From UBA6059 sp964351595 (GTDB lineage: Bacteria > Bacteroidota > Bacteroidia > Cytophagales > Cyclobacteriaceae), in the NCBI GenBank assembly GCA_964351595.1, contig CAYGOT010000008.1, positions 1-64,000 on the forward strand: a stretch of 64,000 bases of DNA. The letters are read 5' to 3'. Both the position numbers and the translations under genes were made by a program. Positions 16,612 through 27,041 of the stretch are shown piece by piece (the stretch's first letter is position 1; each line of letters starts with the position of its first letter). The notes beneath the pieces are model-generated. The model had not been told where the DNA came from and did no database searches. It saw only the letters and a program-made list of their open reading frames with translations.

Positions 16612-19600
16612 ATGTTGCACGAAAATAAATCTTTAATCAACTCGAAAAGCAAGGAGTTTTTCATACTCCTGATCCTCCTGTCGACATTCAGCTCATTTGC
16701 GATAGCCAGTGTAGACCTATCGGAAACAAGTAAGCTCAGCAACGCGGTATTCATAGAAAACAAAGGTCAATGGCCTGCAACTGTTCTTTATGCCGCCGAC
16801 ATACCCGGGGGTCGGCTGTATTTCGAGCAGGACGGGCTGACTTATGCTTTTAGTGAACAAAATTTTTCTCATCATCACAGCAGCGTCAACCAACGAACGA
16901 AACCCACTGAGGCCGGCCCCACAACCCTCAAAGTGCGCTTTAAGAATGCCAATCTTGCAAGCCTGGCCAGGTCTGGTGAGACTACCACAAAATTCAATTA
17001 TTATATTGGTAATGATCCAAATCTCTGGGGGGAGGGCTGTCGGGCTTACAGTACGATCACTTACCAGAATCTCTATGAAGGTATTGATCTACATTTCTAC
17101 ACTTCAGAAAAAGGTCTAAAGTATGACCTTAATCTTAGGGAAGGAGCTGATCCCGATCAAATTAGGTTTGCTTACTCGGGGCAGGTAGGGATGCACATCG
17201 AAGATGAGTGCCTCTTTCTCAACACCGGTCAGGGCACGATCACTGAGAACAGACCAATTGCCTATCAGCAAAATGCAACGGTAAGTGCAAAGTACCGACT
17301 TGATAAGAATGTAATGTCCTTTGATTTTCCAGAAGGCTATGACGCATCCAAACCTCTGACCATAGATCCAGAGCTGATTTTTTCTACCTTCTCAGGCTCT
17401 ATCTCGGATAACTTCGGATATACAGCTTGCTTTGATGATAGCGGCAATCTCTACTCTGGGGGTGTCGTCTTTGGATCTATCTTCCCTACTACAGTTGGTG
17501 ACAATTTTGCCGGAGGGCAAACAGACATCTTGCTGCTAAAGTATGATTCTGCAGGTCATAATCTGCTCTACGCTACCTTTCTTGGTGGGTTATCAGAAGA
17601 GGCACCACATAGTTTGGTGGTAAATCACAACAATGAGCTCTTGATCATGGGTTCTACCGGCAGCCCAAATTATCCTACCAGTTTTAATGCATTCGACCGC
17701 TCCTACAACGGAGGAGATACCCTAAACCTGTGGGGGCGTATGGATTTTGGATCAGATATTTTCGTTACTAAGTTGGATGAAAACGGACGTCTGTCGGCTT
17801 CCACATTCGTGGGGAGCCAAGGAAACGACGGCATACTTAAGATGCTTTCAATTAGAAGCTATCTCACTCCACTTATCCAAAACTATGGTGATTATCAGCG
17901 TGGTGATATCATCATAGACGAAGATGATAACGTCTATATTTCGTCATTTACTGATGGTATAGACTTCCCAACAGATAGAGGGTTTCAGACAGAGTTTGGG
18001 GGTGGGGATGTGGATGCGGTAGTCTTCAGTCTCAATGCTGACCTATCGGAACTGCGATGGTCGTCCTACCTGGGTGGTACAAACGATGATGCCACCTATT
18101 CCATCAAGCTTGATCAGGAAAATAATGTGTTGGTGGGTGGCGGCACCACGAGTAGTGATTTCCCTATCACAACAGGCGCACTCAATACTTCGTACAGAGG
18201 GTCAATTGACGGCTTTATTACCAAGATCAGTGCTGCCGGAGACAGCATACTCCAAAGCACATTTCTCGGTACCACGAGCTATGACCAGGCCTACTTCATT
18301 GATATTGATACTGATCAAAATGTCTATGCTTTTGGACAGACCAGAGGATTCTATCCCGTCACTCCTGGCACCTTCAATGTGCCAAATAGCGGACAGTTCG
18401 TACATAAACTATCTCCTGATCTGGACAGCACCTTATTCTCGCTAGTCTTTGGGTCTGGCAATAGAGAACCTAATATTTCTCCCACGGCGTTTCTCGCCAA
18501 TGAATGTGAGAATATCTTCCTCAGCGGCTGGGGAGGTATCGTCAATAATGAGAATAGTGGTAACAACGGAAATACTTTCGGGATGCCGATTACTAATGAT
18601 GCTCTATATCCTCAAACTGATGGTAGCGATTTTTACCTCATGGTGCTCTCTGCCGATGGGTCCGAGCTACTCTACTCCACTTACTTTGGTGGGACAGATG
18701 AAGATCCCCGCAACGGTGATCATGTCGATGGTGGTACAAGCAGATTTGACAAACGGGGTATTATGTACCAGTCGGTATGCTCGTGTGGGGGTCTAAATGA
18801 TAATTTTCCAACTACCCCAGGTGCTTATTCAGAGATAAATTTGGGCATCAACAACGCTGGTAACGAGCGCTGCAACAATGCAGCTTTTAAGTTCGACCTG
18901 GCTTCCTTAGATGCTCGGTTTGATGCTGATAAGTTGGTCGGATGCGTTCCACTCAGTGTCTCGCTGGTCAACAGAAGCATTGGGGGCGAACAGGTCATCT
19001 GGGAGTTTGGTGATAACCAGCGCGCCACCAATGTCGATACACTCACGCATACCTACGATACGCCGGGGATCTACGAGATCACACTGACTATCCTTGATGA
19101 AAATACCTGCGTGGGGGTATCTACCGCAACCAAGCAAGTAGAGGTCATCGATGCTGATATCGAAATTGGAGATCCGGTAAGAATATGCCCCAACACTTCC
19201 ACTCAGCTGTTTGCCGGAGGGGGCGTGACTTACGAGTGGTCACCTGTAGAATCTTTAGACGACCCATCCTCACCTACTCCAATTGCTTCACCAGCAGAAA
19301 CCACCACCTACAAAGTGATCATTCAATCTCCGGCTGGATGTGAAGCAGAGGATTCTGTGACAGTCACTGTAGGCCCAGATCTCGAATTTGAAGCAGGAGT
19401 AATGATCAACCCTGAGGCTGTAGTTTGCGCTGGAGGTCAATATCAGCTGTTGGCGAGCGGTGGTGTTAGCTACTTATGGACACCTTCTAACCAATTAAGC
19501 GACCCTACGATTGCCAACCCTGTCGCTACAGTAGATGAAACCACAAACTTTGTTGTCCAAGTAGGATCAGAATCGGGCTGCTTTAAGGATACCTCGGTCA

Positions 19601-20088
19601 CGATAGTCGCACTACCTTTTGTCTCTGAGGATATCTCGGTTGATGTACTTGAGTCATGCACAAGTGAGACCCGATATCAATTCTTTAATAATACCGATAG
19701 CGAGCTACCTTTCCTCTGGGACTTTGGTGACGGCAACCAGTCCTCGGAGGTCAACCCGGTTCACACCTATGAAGAAAATGGTCTGTATATTGTCAACCTG
19801 TTGACAGAAGAGCGGTGCATTGTTGAGCAGTCTCTGCAGATCAATCACAAAAGCTTCTTTATCCCCAATGCTTTCTCGCCTAACGGGGATGGCAAAAATG
19901 ATTTTTTTGAAATAATCAGCGAACAATCCTACCCTTTGCAAATTGCTGACCGTACCGGTAAGCTGGTATTCGAATCGTCCAACTATAACAATACCTGGAG
20001 CGGTGATGATTTACCTGCGGACACGTATTTTTATCGCCTCGTATTGCCTGATGGTGACTGCAACGGCTGGATTCAACTATTGCGGTAG
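16612..20088 (+). CDS. T9SS-exported SBBP/PKD surface protein with CHU_C tail
   Basis: Encodes 1158 residues. A signal peptide (to about residue 33) is followed by the FIENKGQWPATVLYAAD domain (DUF7948 type, about 45-260), then a beta-propeller-like array of SBBP repeats (pattern L-x-Y-S-T-[FY]-[LF]-G-G, about 265-790, for example LLYATFLGG, LRWSSYLGG, LLYSTYFGG). Next come a PKD domain (WEFGDN...HTYDTPGIYEITLT), two related Ig-like repeats (GGGVTYEWSP and SGGVSYLWTP), a second PKD (WDFGDG...HTYEENGLYIVNL), and a gliding-associated CHU_C tail starting FFIPNAFSPNGDGKNDFFEI. The tail is a type-B T9SS sorting signal, so export through the Por system and surface attachment are expected. An adhesion or binding role is inferred. 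Confidence 0.93.
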   Translation: MLHENKSLINSKSKEFFILLILLSTFSSFAIASVDLSETSKLSNAVFIENKGQWPATVLYAADIPGGRLYFEQDGLTYAFSEQNFSHHHSSVNQRTKPTEAGPTTLKVRFKNANLASLARSGETTTKFNYYIGNDPNLWGEGCRAYSTITYQNLYEGIDLHFYTSEKGLKYDLNLREGADPDQIRFAYSGQVGMHIEDECLFLNTGQGTITENRPIAYQQNATVSAKYRLDKNVMSFDFPEGYDASKPLTIDPELIFSTFSGSISDNFGYTACFDDSGNLYSGGVVFGSIFPTTVGDNFAGGQTDILLLKYDSAGHNLLYATFLGGLSEEAPHSLVVNHNNELLIMGSTGSPNYPTSFNAFDRSYNGGDTLNLWGRMDFGSDIFVTKLDENGRLSASTFVGSQGNDGILKMLSIRSYLTPLIQNYGDYQRGDIIIDEDDNVYISSFTDGIDFPTDRGFQTEFGGGDVDAVVFSLNADLSELRWSSYLGGTNDDATYSIKLDQENNVLVGGGTTSSDFPITTGALNTSYRGSIDGFITKISAAGDSILQSTFLGTTSYDQAYFIDIDTDQNVYAFGQTRGFYPVTPGTFNVPNSGQFVHKLSPDLDSTLFSLVFGSGNREPNISPTAFLANECENIFLSGWGGIVNNENSGNNGNTFGMPITNDALYPQTDGSDFYLMVLSADGSELLYSTYFGGTDEDPRNGDHVDGGTSRFDKRGIMYQSVCSCGGLNDNFPTTPGAYSEINLGINNAGNERCNNAAFKFDLASLDARFDADKLVGCVPLSVSLVNRSIGGEQVIWEFGDNQRATNVDTLTHTYDTPGIYEITLTILDENTCVGVSTATKQVEVIDADIEIGDPVRICPNTSTQLFAGGGVTYEWSPVESLDDPSSPTPIASPAETTTYKVIIQSPAGCEAEDSVTVTVGPDLEFEAGVMINPEAVVCAGGQYQLLASGGVSYLWTPSNQLSDPTIANPVATVDETTNFVVQVGSESGCFKDTSVTIVALPFVSEDISVDVLESCTSETRYQFFNNTDSELPFLWDFGDGNQSSEVNPVHTYEENGLYIVNLLTEERCIVEQSLQINHKSFFIPNAFSPNGDGKNDFFEIISEQSYPLQIADRTGKLVFESSNYNNTWSGDDLPADTYFYRLVLPDGDCNGWIQLLR

Positions 20089-20171
20089 CTCCGACTCATC
20101 TGTCCTCATCTTGTCCTTTGGCATATGAGGCCAATCTTTGTAAATTGTTTCGGAGCAACTTAACCCAATAT

Positions 20172-21521
20172 ATGAAACCACAATCCTACGTATCCGAATT
20201 TATGGACGGCCTGCGGGAGCGCAATCCCGGACAGCCGGAATTTCATCAAGCTGTCGAAGAGTTTGTAGGCACTATCGCACCCTTCCTGCTAGATCATCAG
20301 ACTTACCTCGACCATAAGGTGATGGAGCGGTTGACCGAGCCTGATCGTGTGATCTCCTTTCGCGTGGGTTGGCAAGATGACAAGGGAGACACCCAAATAA
20401 ATCGCGGCTACCGTATCCAGTTCAATAATGCGATTGGTCCCTACAAGGGTGGCTTGAGGTTTCACCCTACCGTGAATGAAGGTGTGCTTAAGTTTCTCGC
20501 CTTTGAACAAATCTTTAAAAACAGCCTGACCACTCTGCCTATGGGCGGTGGCAAAGGAGGAGCTAACTTCAACCCCAAAGGAAAATCAGACAGTGAAGTG
20601 ATGCGCTTTTGTCAGTCGTTTATGACGGAGCTCTCCAAATATATAGGCTCGAACACTGACGTGCCGGCAGGCGATATTGGTGTAGGAGGGCGAGAGATTG
20701 GCTATCTATTTGGTCAGTACAAGCGACTGCAAAATGAATTTACAGGTATCCTCACCGGTAAGCCCATTCCATTTGGCGGTAGCCTTATCAGAACAGAGGC
20801 CACAGGATACGGATGCGCCTATTTCGTGGAGAATATGTTCAATGAAAAAGGCGACTCTATCAAAGGGAAAAAATGCATCGTCAGTGGATCCGGCAATGTG
20901 GCTCAGTACTCCGTAGAGAAAGTTCAACAGCTAGGGGGTAGCGTGCATACCATGTCTGACTCGGGAGGGTATATCTATGACCCTGATGGCATAGATGAAG
21001 AAAAACTTGATTTCATCAAGGAACTGAAAAATCAGAGAAGGGGCAGGATCAGTGAGTATGCGGATAAGTTTAAAAATGCGCAGTACCATGAGGGCAAGCG
21101 ACCATGGTCGGAAGACTGTGACGTGGCATTTCCCTCAGCCACTCAGAACGAGATCAACGGTGAAGAGGCCAAGCAGTTAATCGAGAATGGATGTATTGCT
21201 GTGGGAGAAGGGGCCAACATGCCCAGCAATCTGGAAGCTATAAAAACCTTCCTGGATGCAAAAATCCTCTATGCACCGAGCAAGGCTGCCAATGCAGGAG
21301 GGGTAGCTGTGTCCGGATTAGAGATGTCTCAGAACAGCCTACGGCTGGCCTGGTCGGCAGAAGAGGTGGAAGACCGACTCAAGAACATCATGCAATCCAT
21401 CCATAGTCAATGCGCAGAATATGGGCGTGAATCCAGCGACTACATCAACTATGTGAAAGGCGCCAACATTGCCGGGTTTGTGAAGGTGGCTGATGCGACG
21501 ATAGCACAGGGGGTAGTCTGA
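20172..21521 (+). CDS. gdhA: NADP-specific glutamate dehydrogenase
   Basis: Interconverts glutamate with 2-oxoglutarate and ammonium. From the ATG at 20172 it has 449 residues, matching the hexameric NADP-type enzymes (E. coli 447); longer readings to 20118 lack family support. Substrate-site Lys residues lie in YKGGLRFHP and in PMGGGKGGANFNPKGKSD; the Rossmann loop is SGSGNVAQY, and the Asp-containing DSGG follows at the coenzyme site. NAGGVAVSGLEMSQNS is the usual C-terminal signature. It stands alone between two very large surface-protein genes and is read rightward. Confidence 0.96.
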   Translation: MKPQSYVSEFMDGLRERNPGQPEFHQAVEEFVGTIAPFLLDHQTYLDHKVMERLTEPDRVISFRVGWQDDKGDTQINRGYRIQFNNAIGPYKGGLRFHPTVNEGVLKFLAFEQIFKNSLTTLPMGGGKGGANFNPKGKSDSEVMRFCQSFMTELSKYIGSNTDVPAGDIGVGGREIGYLFGQYKRLQNEFTGILTGKPIPFGGSLIRTEATGYGCAYFVENMFNEKGDSIKGKKCIVSGSGNVAQYSVEKVQQLGGSVHTMSDSGGYIYDPDGIDEEKLDFIKELKNQRRGRISEYADKFKNAQYHEGKRPWSEDCDVAFPSATQNEINGEEAKQLIENGCIAVGEGANMPSNLEAIKTFLDAKILYAPSKAANAGGVAVSGLEMSQNSLRLAWSAEEVEDRLKNIMQSIHSQCAEYGRESSDYINYVKGANIAGFVKVADATIAQGVV

Positions 21522-21526
21522 TTAGG

Positions 21527-24500
21527 CTACCGCTGAATTAGCACTTTTCGAGTTGTTTGCTCTCCTGTGATGGTCTGTAGTTGTAGCACATATATACCAC
21601 TGGGCAGCAGTTTCACGTCAATGGTCAATGTAGAAGATTGGGTATTGCGCTCATGCCAGATCTTACCAGAAAGATCGATCATCCTAATTGACGCTATACT
21701 ATGGTTCGGAAGCTCGATTCTTAGTTCTTGATCAGCGGGGTTGGGATAGATTTTGAGGTCGGGGAGTTCGTCTATGGCCGTTATGGTTTCCACCACCTGT
21801 ATTTCAGCGTTGATCGTAGTAGCGGCTTCATAGTTATTATTACCCTCTTGCATAGCACTAACAGTGATGCTTCCCTCACTCAAAAAAGTGAGCTCGTTTC
21901 CAGTAAGTGCAGCAGACTCTCCATCAAGTGAGAATGATACTGGTAATCCTGACGTGCTTGTAGCGTTTAGTACTAAGCTCTCCCCAATTTGACCTTGGCT
22001 AGGTGCATTGAAGCTGATCGATTGATCAGCTTTAGCAATTGTCAGACCAATAGAAGCCGTAGCTTCTAAGAAATTGTCATCTCCTGGTTGTGTCGCTGTA
22101 ATAACGACTTCTCCTGCGTTAATAATTGTAGCTGTTGATCCAGTAATCTCCAATATACTTGGGTCACTAGTACTAAAACTAGGCGTCCCAAGACTGGAAG
22201 CACCTGTCACGGCTAAAGTGAAACTTGGGTCACCAAAAGACTTGGCGCCAATACTTGCAATTTCTATTGACTGCACCTCTTTCGCTACGACCTCTCCTGT
22301 GATAGTGAAGGTAAAGTTTTGACCATTAGGGGCAGTGCTGGTTATTACCACTTCAGCGCTAAAGGCCCCCTCGGTCAACCCCACTATGTCCAGGTTTAGA
22401 TCGATCATTTGTCCTGCTTCAATTGACGAGCCTGATGGGCTGCTAAAACTGACATCAATGATCTCAGGGGTTGTATTGGAAATACTCAAGTCATTTACCA
22501 GCATAGGCTCCAAACCAATATTCTTAACTGAGAAGGACTTGGTAAATGTGCCATTCAGAGGTGCGCTACCGATGTTGACTATCTCACCAGCCTCTAAGCT
22601 ATTTTGATCATCTTCAATAGATAGATAGGGACGGGGAAGATCATATTCCCAAAACTCTCTTCCTGTTTCGGCTGATTCTGCCACAAAAATCAAAGTATTC
22701 TTATCCATAACGAATTCGCTGGGATTAGAAGAGGCTGACCCAGCATTAATATCGGCCACCATAAAAGTCGTTTCGGCAGTACCCCCTGAATACCATAGTT
22801 CTGAACCTGCATCGATGCTATTAGCGACAAATAGAAGGCTGCCGTGTGACGACTCAGCTAATTTGAAGTCTTCAATAAAACCTGTTGGAGATTCAAAAAT
22901 ACTCTCCATCGTATCATTTCGATAGCGGTACAATTCAAAAGTACTTTCTGATAAGTCATATGTTATCAAATATGCCTTGTCTCCATCAGAGGCTATTATT
23001 TTATTGATTTTGGTATCATTCTGTGATATATCAGTAACGACAGTGTCTATTTTATCTTCCTTTATTGAATAAATCCTCTTAGTATCAACAACCACTAGCT
23101 CATCGTCTATAATTGTGGCGCACGTAGTGCATATGTTGAAGTCACCATCAAGAATCTTGATAATTCCATCGGTTGTCACGCTGTAAAGACCCCTATCGCC
23201 TGCTTTCCAAAGTACAGCAAACACCTCATTATCACCCTGAATTAGATATCGCAATTCCCGCCCTCCTAGGTCAATTAGGTTCGTACTATTTTCTCCATCA
23301 GTTACCCATAGCTCTAAAGAATTGGAAAAAACAGGCATCTGCATGAACATATTATCTTCGGTATATACATAGTCATATTGATCACCGGGACCTGAAAATC
23401 GCTTGCCAAAGTCAAACACCATTTCTGTAGTGCCCTCCACGCCCTTTGTTCGTAGCAGTTGTGTGTGTCCTATACTGTTCTGTTCTATTATATATAGGTC
23501 TTCATCAAAAGTTATCATATCCACACCAAACCCAAAGGAAAAATCGTTTCCCAGATTGGACAGGTCAAAAGATTGAGGGTCAACTTTTACATACAGGTTC
23601 AAGAAACTAGCAATCAAATCTTGACCATATTCGATAACCGAGTTGATTTGTGTGTTAGTCAGAATAGATGTTACCTCATCAAGATCCAGATCTGCAACCA
23701 ATAAATCGCCATTTGTATATCTAAGCTGAAGCGGGTCATCAGTAACTGTGTTAGAAAGAAAGTATAGACTCTGATTAATTAACCCTGTTGCATGAGCGTC
23801 AACACCAGCCTTTTTAAGATTAATATCAAACACCTGAACTTGCTTCGTGGAGGGGTCATATTCGAACAACTCCACACCTTTTCCATTAGCGTTTCCTTTA
23901 AAAAAAACTTTATCATCAAACTGGATGAGCCCAATTCGATTTGAAGAGTTTGCTCCTCCTTCAAGTTCAGTTAAAATTTGCGTTCCCCCAGTACTACCAT
24001 CTGTTGTCCAAAGCTCATATCCATGCTCATCTGTCTCCATTACAAACAAAAACTCATTGTCCAATTGAACATAACTGTGAAAATCTGGAGCGCTGTTTGA
24101 AGTAGAGTTAAAGTCGCTGATAATCTCCGCCGCTCCTTGAGAATTAACCAAAACGAGTCTTTGTTCGCTAGAAGTAATTCGTTCAGTTATTACTACTCCG
24201 TTATTAGTAAATCCAACATAGTTCAACTTATCGCTGGCCTGATATAGAAGTAAGGTTCCTTCAGGTGTGCCGTCAGTTACCCATAGATCGTCTAATGATT
24301 CAAAATACAATAGATCTTCTTGTACCCACCATCTATTGACCTCCAAATGTTGTTGAGAGGCTATATCTGGAGAATCTATTTCTTTGGTAAAGACAATTTC
24401 TCCTGAACTAACTTCTACTAACATAAGCAGAGCATTAGCATTGCCCTGTCCTTGAGTAAAGCGTAGATATAACTGTCCATTGTGATAATGATAATACAGC

Positions 24501-25228
24501 AAGTCATCATATGCTGACAACTCAGGCATATCACTAAAATTAATGAGCTCTTTTGTAGATGCTTGGCTACCAGTAGTGACCCAAATAGAACCAGCACTTG
24601 AGAGGTTGATAAAAGCCAAACTATCGAAGACCTTAAATAATTCAGCTCCCCCAAAATCTCTTATCCCACCGGCACCTGGGACAATATCAGCCAACATGAA
24701 AGTATTTTCCTCTGACCCATCAGTTATCCACAGCTCTTGACCCGTGACGGGATCATCCCCAATAAATAGCACTGTTCCGCCTAGGTTGGTGGAGTTGAAA
24801 TGTACCAATGCCGAACGTGCAAGCACTCCTTCTTTGACGGTTTTAATCTCACCTGTTGAAATATCTGTGGATAACAAGCCAGAGTTATTATGAAGTACCA
24901 GGTTTTCTGATATGAATCCCATCTGACCCTGATGATAGTAAATTGGTGATAACGAATTAGCAGTTCGGATCGCTTGGTGTTCAGTAGGGGTTACTACACT
25001 TAATCCATCATAATACATGAGACTAGGTGAATCCCCGCCAAATTCCCAATCATCGACCTTTCCATTCTGCGCCGTGAATACTAAGTAATCATCTGTCGTC
25101 AAAAGTCCTCCCGGAAAGCTAGAAGATGTTCCTGTGACCAAATCTTTAATCAACCTTGGGTTCTCTTGAGCATATAGTTCTCCAAAAAGGGTGGAAGTGA
25201 GAAGGAGTAGCGAAAAAATGAGTTTCAT
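21527..25228 (-). CDS. T9SS-exported ELWxxDGT-repeat surface protein
   Basis: Encodes 1233 residues with a signal peptide (MKLIFSLLLLTSTLFGELYAQ). About seven degenerate ELWxxDGT repeats are visible, for example ELWITDGSEENTFMLADI, DLWVTDGTPEGTLLLYQ, ELWTTDGSTGGTQILTEL and ELWYSGGTAETTFMVADI. After about residue 880 come a choice-of-anchor-like beta domain (SFSVKNIG...), two MBG/Ig-like repeats (IASIGAKSFGDPSF and ISFNAPSQGQIGESL), and a type-A T9SS tail (YPNPADQELRIELP...GIYVLQLQT...KVLIQR). It is expected on the cell surface or secreted; the substrate is unknown. It ends 5 bp after the convergent gdhA. Confidence 0.93.
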   Translation of the reverse strand: MKLIFSLLLLTSTLFGELYAQENPRLIKDLVTGTSSSFPGGLLTTDDYLVFTAQNGKVDDWEFGGDSPSLMYYDGLSVVTPTEHQAIRTANSLSPIYYHQGQMGFISENLVLHNNSGLLSTDISTGEIKTVKEGVLARSALVHFNSTNLGGTVLFIGDDPVTGQELWITDGSEENTFMLADIVPGAGGIRDFGGAELFKVFDSLAFINLSSAGSIWVTTGSQASTKELINFSDMPELSAYDDLLYYHYHNGQLYLRFTQGQGNANALLMLVEVSSGEIVFTKEIDSPDIASQQHLEVNRWWVQEDLLYFESLDDLWVTDGTPEGTLLLYQASDKLNYVGFTNNGVVITERITSSEQRLVLVNSQGAAEIISDFNSTSNSAPDFHSYVQLDNEFLFVMETDEHGYELWTTDGSTGGTQILTELEGGANSSNRIGLIQFDDKVFFKGNANGKGVELFEYDPSTKQVQVFDINLKKAGVDAHATGLINQSLYFLSNTVTDDPLQLRYTNGDLLVADLDLDEVTSILTNTQINSVIEYGQDLIASFLNLYVKVDPQSFDLSNLGNDFSFGFGVDMITFDEDLYIIEQNSIGHTQLLRTKGVEGTTEMVFDFGKRFSGPGDQYDYVYTEDNMFMQMPVFSNSLELWVTDGENSTNLIDLGGRELRYLIQGDNEVFAVLWKAGDRGLYSVTTDGIIKILDGDFNICTTCATIIDDELVVVDTKRIYSIKEDKIDTVVTDISQNDTKINKIIASDGDKAYLITYDLSESTFELYRYRNDTMESIFESPTGFIEDFKLAESSHGSLLFVANSIDAGSELWYSGGTAETTFMVADINAGSASSNPSEFVMDKNTLIFVAESAETGREFWEYDLPRPYLSIEDDQNSLEAGEIVNIGSAPLNGTFTKSFSVKNIGLEPMLVNDLSISNTTPEIIDVSFSSPSGSSIEAGQMIDLNLDIVGLTEGAFSAEVVITSTAPNGQNFTFTITGEVVAKEVQSIEIASIGAKSFGDPSFTLAVTGASSLGTPSFSTSDPSILEITGSTATIINAGEVVITATQPGDDNFLEATASIGLTIAKADQSISFNAPSQGQIGESLVLNATSTSGLPVSFSLDGESAALTGNELTFLSEGSITVSAMQEGNNNYEAATTINAEIQVVETITAIDELPDLKIYPNPADQELRIELPNHSIASIRMIDLSGKIWHERNTQSSTLTIDVKLLPSGIYVLQLQTITGEQTTRKVLIQR

Positions 25229-25402
25229 ATCGTCTATAACAGTTAAGCCTATGGTAAAAAACTAAATTCCGCCCCTCCATCCAAATGATAAATGTCAAGT
25301 TTCCAAGAATTAGGTAATTCTCTTAACATGAAATGTGGTGCCGGACTTTCCGCTAATATCAAATGATCATTACATTTCAGTCTGCTTGACTATTTTAGAC
25401 CC

Positions 25403-27031
25403 ATGAAAAATTTGCTCGTACTACTACTCACGATTTCGACAGCCATTGCGGTAGCGCAAGACTACCCCTCGGACTATCTCAATACTGACTTCCACCAAGA
25501 GAGAAGAGAAGAGCTGAGAAAGCTCATGCCGGACAACTCTGTAGCGGTATTCTTCGCCGCACCTATTCGTAATAGAGCAAACGATGTGGATTTCATTTAC
25601 CACCAGAGTCCCAACTTCTACTACCTCACAGGGTACAAAGAACCCGGGTCTGTATTCTTTCTTTTCAGCGATCCACAGGAAGGGCCTGATGGTGAGTTCA
25701 ACGAGATCATCTTCACACAACGGAGAAATGCCAGACGCGAGCTATATGATGGCCCAAGGCTGGGGCCGGAAGGTGCAAAGCAAGTGCTGGGTTTCACCAC
25801 AGCCTATGACGCTACCCAGTTCAAGGATTTCTCGATAGACCTTTCGGGATATGACAAGATATTCTTTTATGACTTCAAAGATGATGTAAGAGATGATCCC
25901 AATAATGACGCGGATCTGTATGATCTCATACTTCAGTTCAAATACAAGGCGGAGTACCCTGTCGACTTCAATGCCGACAAGTATAAAATGTATGACTACA
26001 TCAAGTCCGATGATTTCCTGAAGAATCCACAGGCCAATCAGATTCTTCGTCAGGTGGTCAATAGCTTCCCGGAGTTTGAGACGAACGAGAAGATCAAAGC
26101 TATACTGGTGGCAAAGTCTCCAGAGGAGCGCGAGCTACTGATCGATGAGCTACCGCAACCCAATCCTCGCCTCGATGTAACTACTTTGGAAAAATACATG
26201 GCCACCCTCAGGGAGGTCAAAACTGAAGCTGAAGTGGATTTGCTGCGCAAGGCGGTGACCATCTCCTGTATTGGTCAGCGCGAGGTAATGAAGGCCATGC
26301 GACCGGGTATGTCAGAGACGGAGGTGCAAGGTATCCATGAGTTCGTCTTCAAAAAATATGGTGCGGAATATGAAGGCTACCCCTCCATCGTGGGTGCGGG
26401 CAACAATGGCTGTACGCTCCACTATATCAAGAATGATAAACTGGAGCTGGGCAAGGACTTAGTGCTCATGGATCTGGGTGCGGAGTACAGAGGTTACACC
26501 GCAGATATCACACGCACGATACCTGCGAATGGAAAGTTCACCAAAGAGCAAAAAGCCATCTACGATCTGGTCTACAAAGCACAAGAAGAAGCTTTCAAGA
26601 ACTGTAAGCCCGGCAATATGATCAGAGAAAATACGAAGATCTGTCGTGATGTCGCCAATCAGGGCCTTTACGAACTGGGTATCATCGACAGCCCTGATGC
26701 AGAGCACAACTACTTCCCGCATGGCGTCTCTCACCACATCGGGCTTGATGTGCATGACCCAGGCAACTATGAGGAGTTCGCGCCCAACATGCTACTAACC
26801 GTAGAGCCGGGTATCTACATCCCTGAGGGCAGTGACTGTGATAAGAAGTGGTGGGGTATCGGTGTTCGCATCGAGGACGACATCCTGATCACTGAGGATG
26901 GCTATGAGTTGTTATCATGGCAAGCACCACGAACTACTGAGGAGATAGAAGCGGTGATGGCAGAGGACAATATCTTCTCAGAGTATGTCTTACCAGAATT
27001 GGATAAGGAGATCAGGAAGAAGGGGCAGTAG
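25403..27031 (+). CDS. Secreted Xaa-Pro aminopeptidase (M24B, aminopeptidase P)
   Basis: Removes an N-terminal residue preceding proline. It has 542 residues with a signal peptide (MKNLLVLLLTISTAIAVAQ), so it is probably periplasmic or exported. An AMP_N domain occupies about 25-190. The pita-bread M24 catalytic part carries the five metal ligands: two Asp in DLGAEYRGYTADITRTIP, His in HGVSHHIGLDVHD, Glu in TVEPGIYIP and Glu in VRIEDDILIT. The extra segment between the N-domain and the catalytic domain makes it longer than E. coli PepP, as is usual in Bacteroidetes. The gene has its own 174-bp upstream gap and ends 10 bp before a convergent gene. Confidence 0.94.
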   Translation: MKNLLVLLLTISTAIAVAQDYPSDYLNTDFHQERREELRKLMPDNSVAVFFAAPIRNRANDVDFIYHQSPNFYYLTGYKEPGSVFFLFSDPQEGPDGEFNEIIFTQRRNARRELYDGPRLGPEGAKQVLGFTTAYDATQFKDFSIDLSGYDKIFFYDFKDDVRDDPNNDADLYDLILQFKYKAEYPVDFNADKYKMYDYIKSDDFLKNPQANQILRQVVNSFPEFETNEKIKAILVAKSPEERELLIDELPQPNPRLDVTTLEKYMATLREVKTEAEVDLLRKAVTISCIGQREVMKAMRPGMSETEVQGIHEFVFKKYGAEYEGYPSIVGAGNNGCTLHYIKNDKLELGKDLVLMDLGAEYRGYTADITRTIPANGKFTKEQKAIYDLVYKAQEEAFKNCKPGNMIRENTKICRDVANQGLYELGIIDSPDAEHNYFPHGVSHHIGLDVHDPGNYEEFAPNMLLTVEPGIYIPEGSDCDKKWWGIGVRIEDDILITEDGYELLSWQAPRTTEEIEAVMAEDNIFSEYVLPELDKEIRKKGQ

Positions 27032-27041
27032 TGCCCACTCT

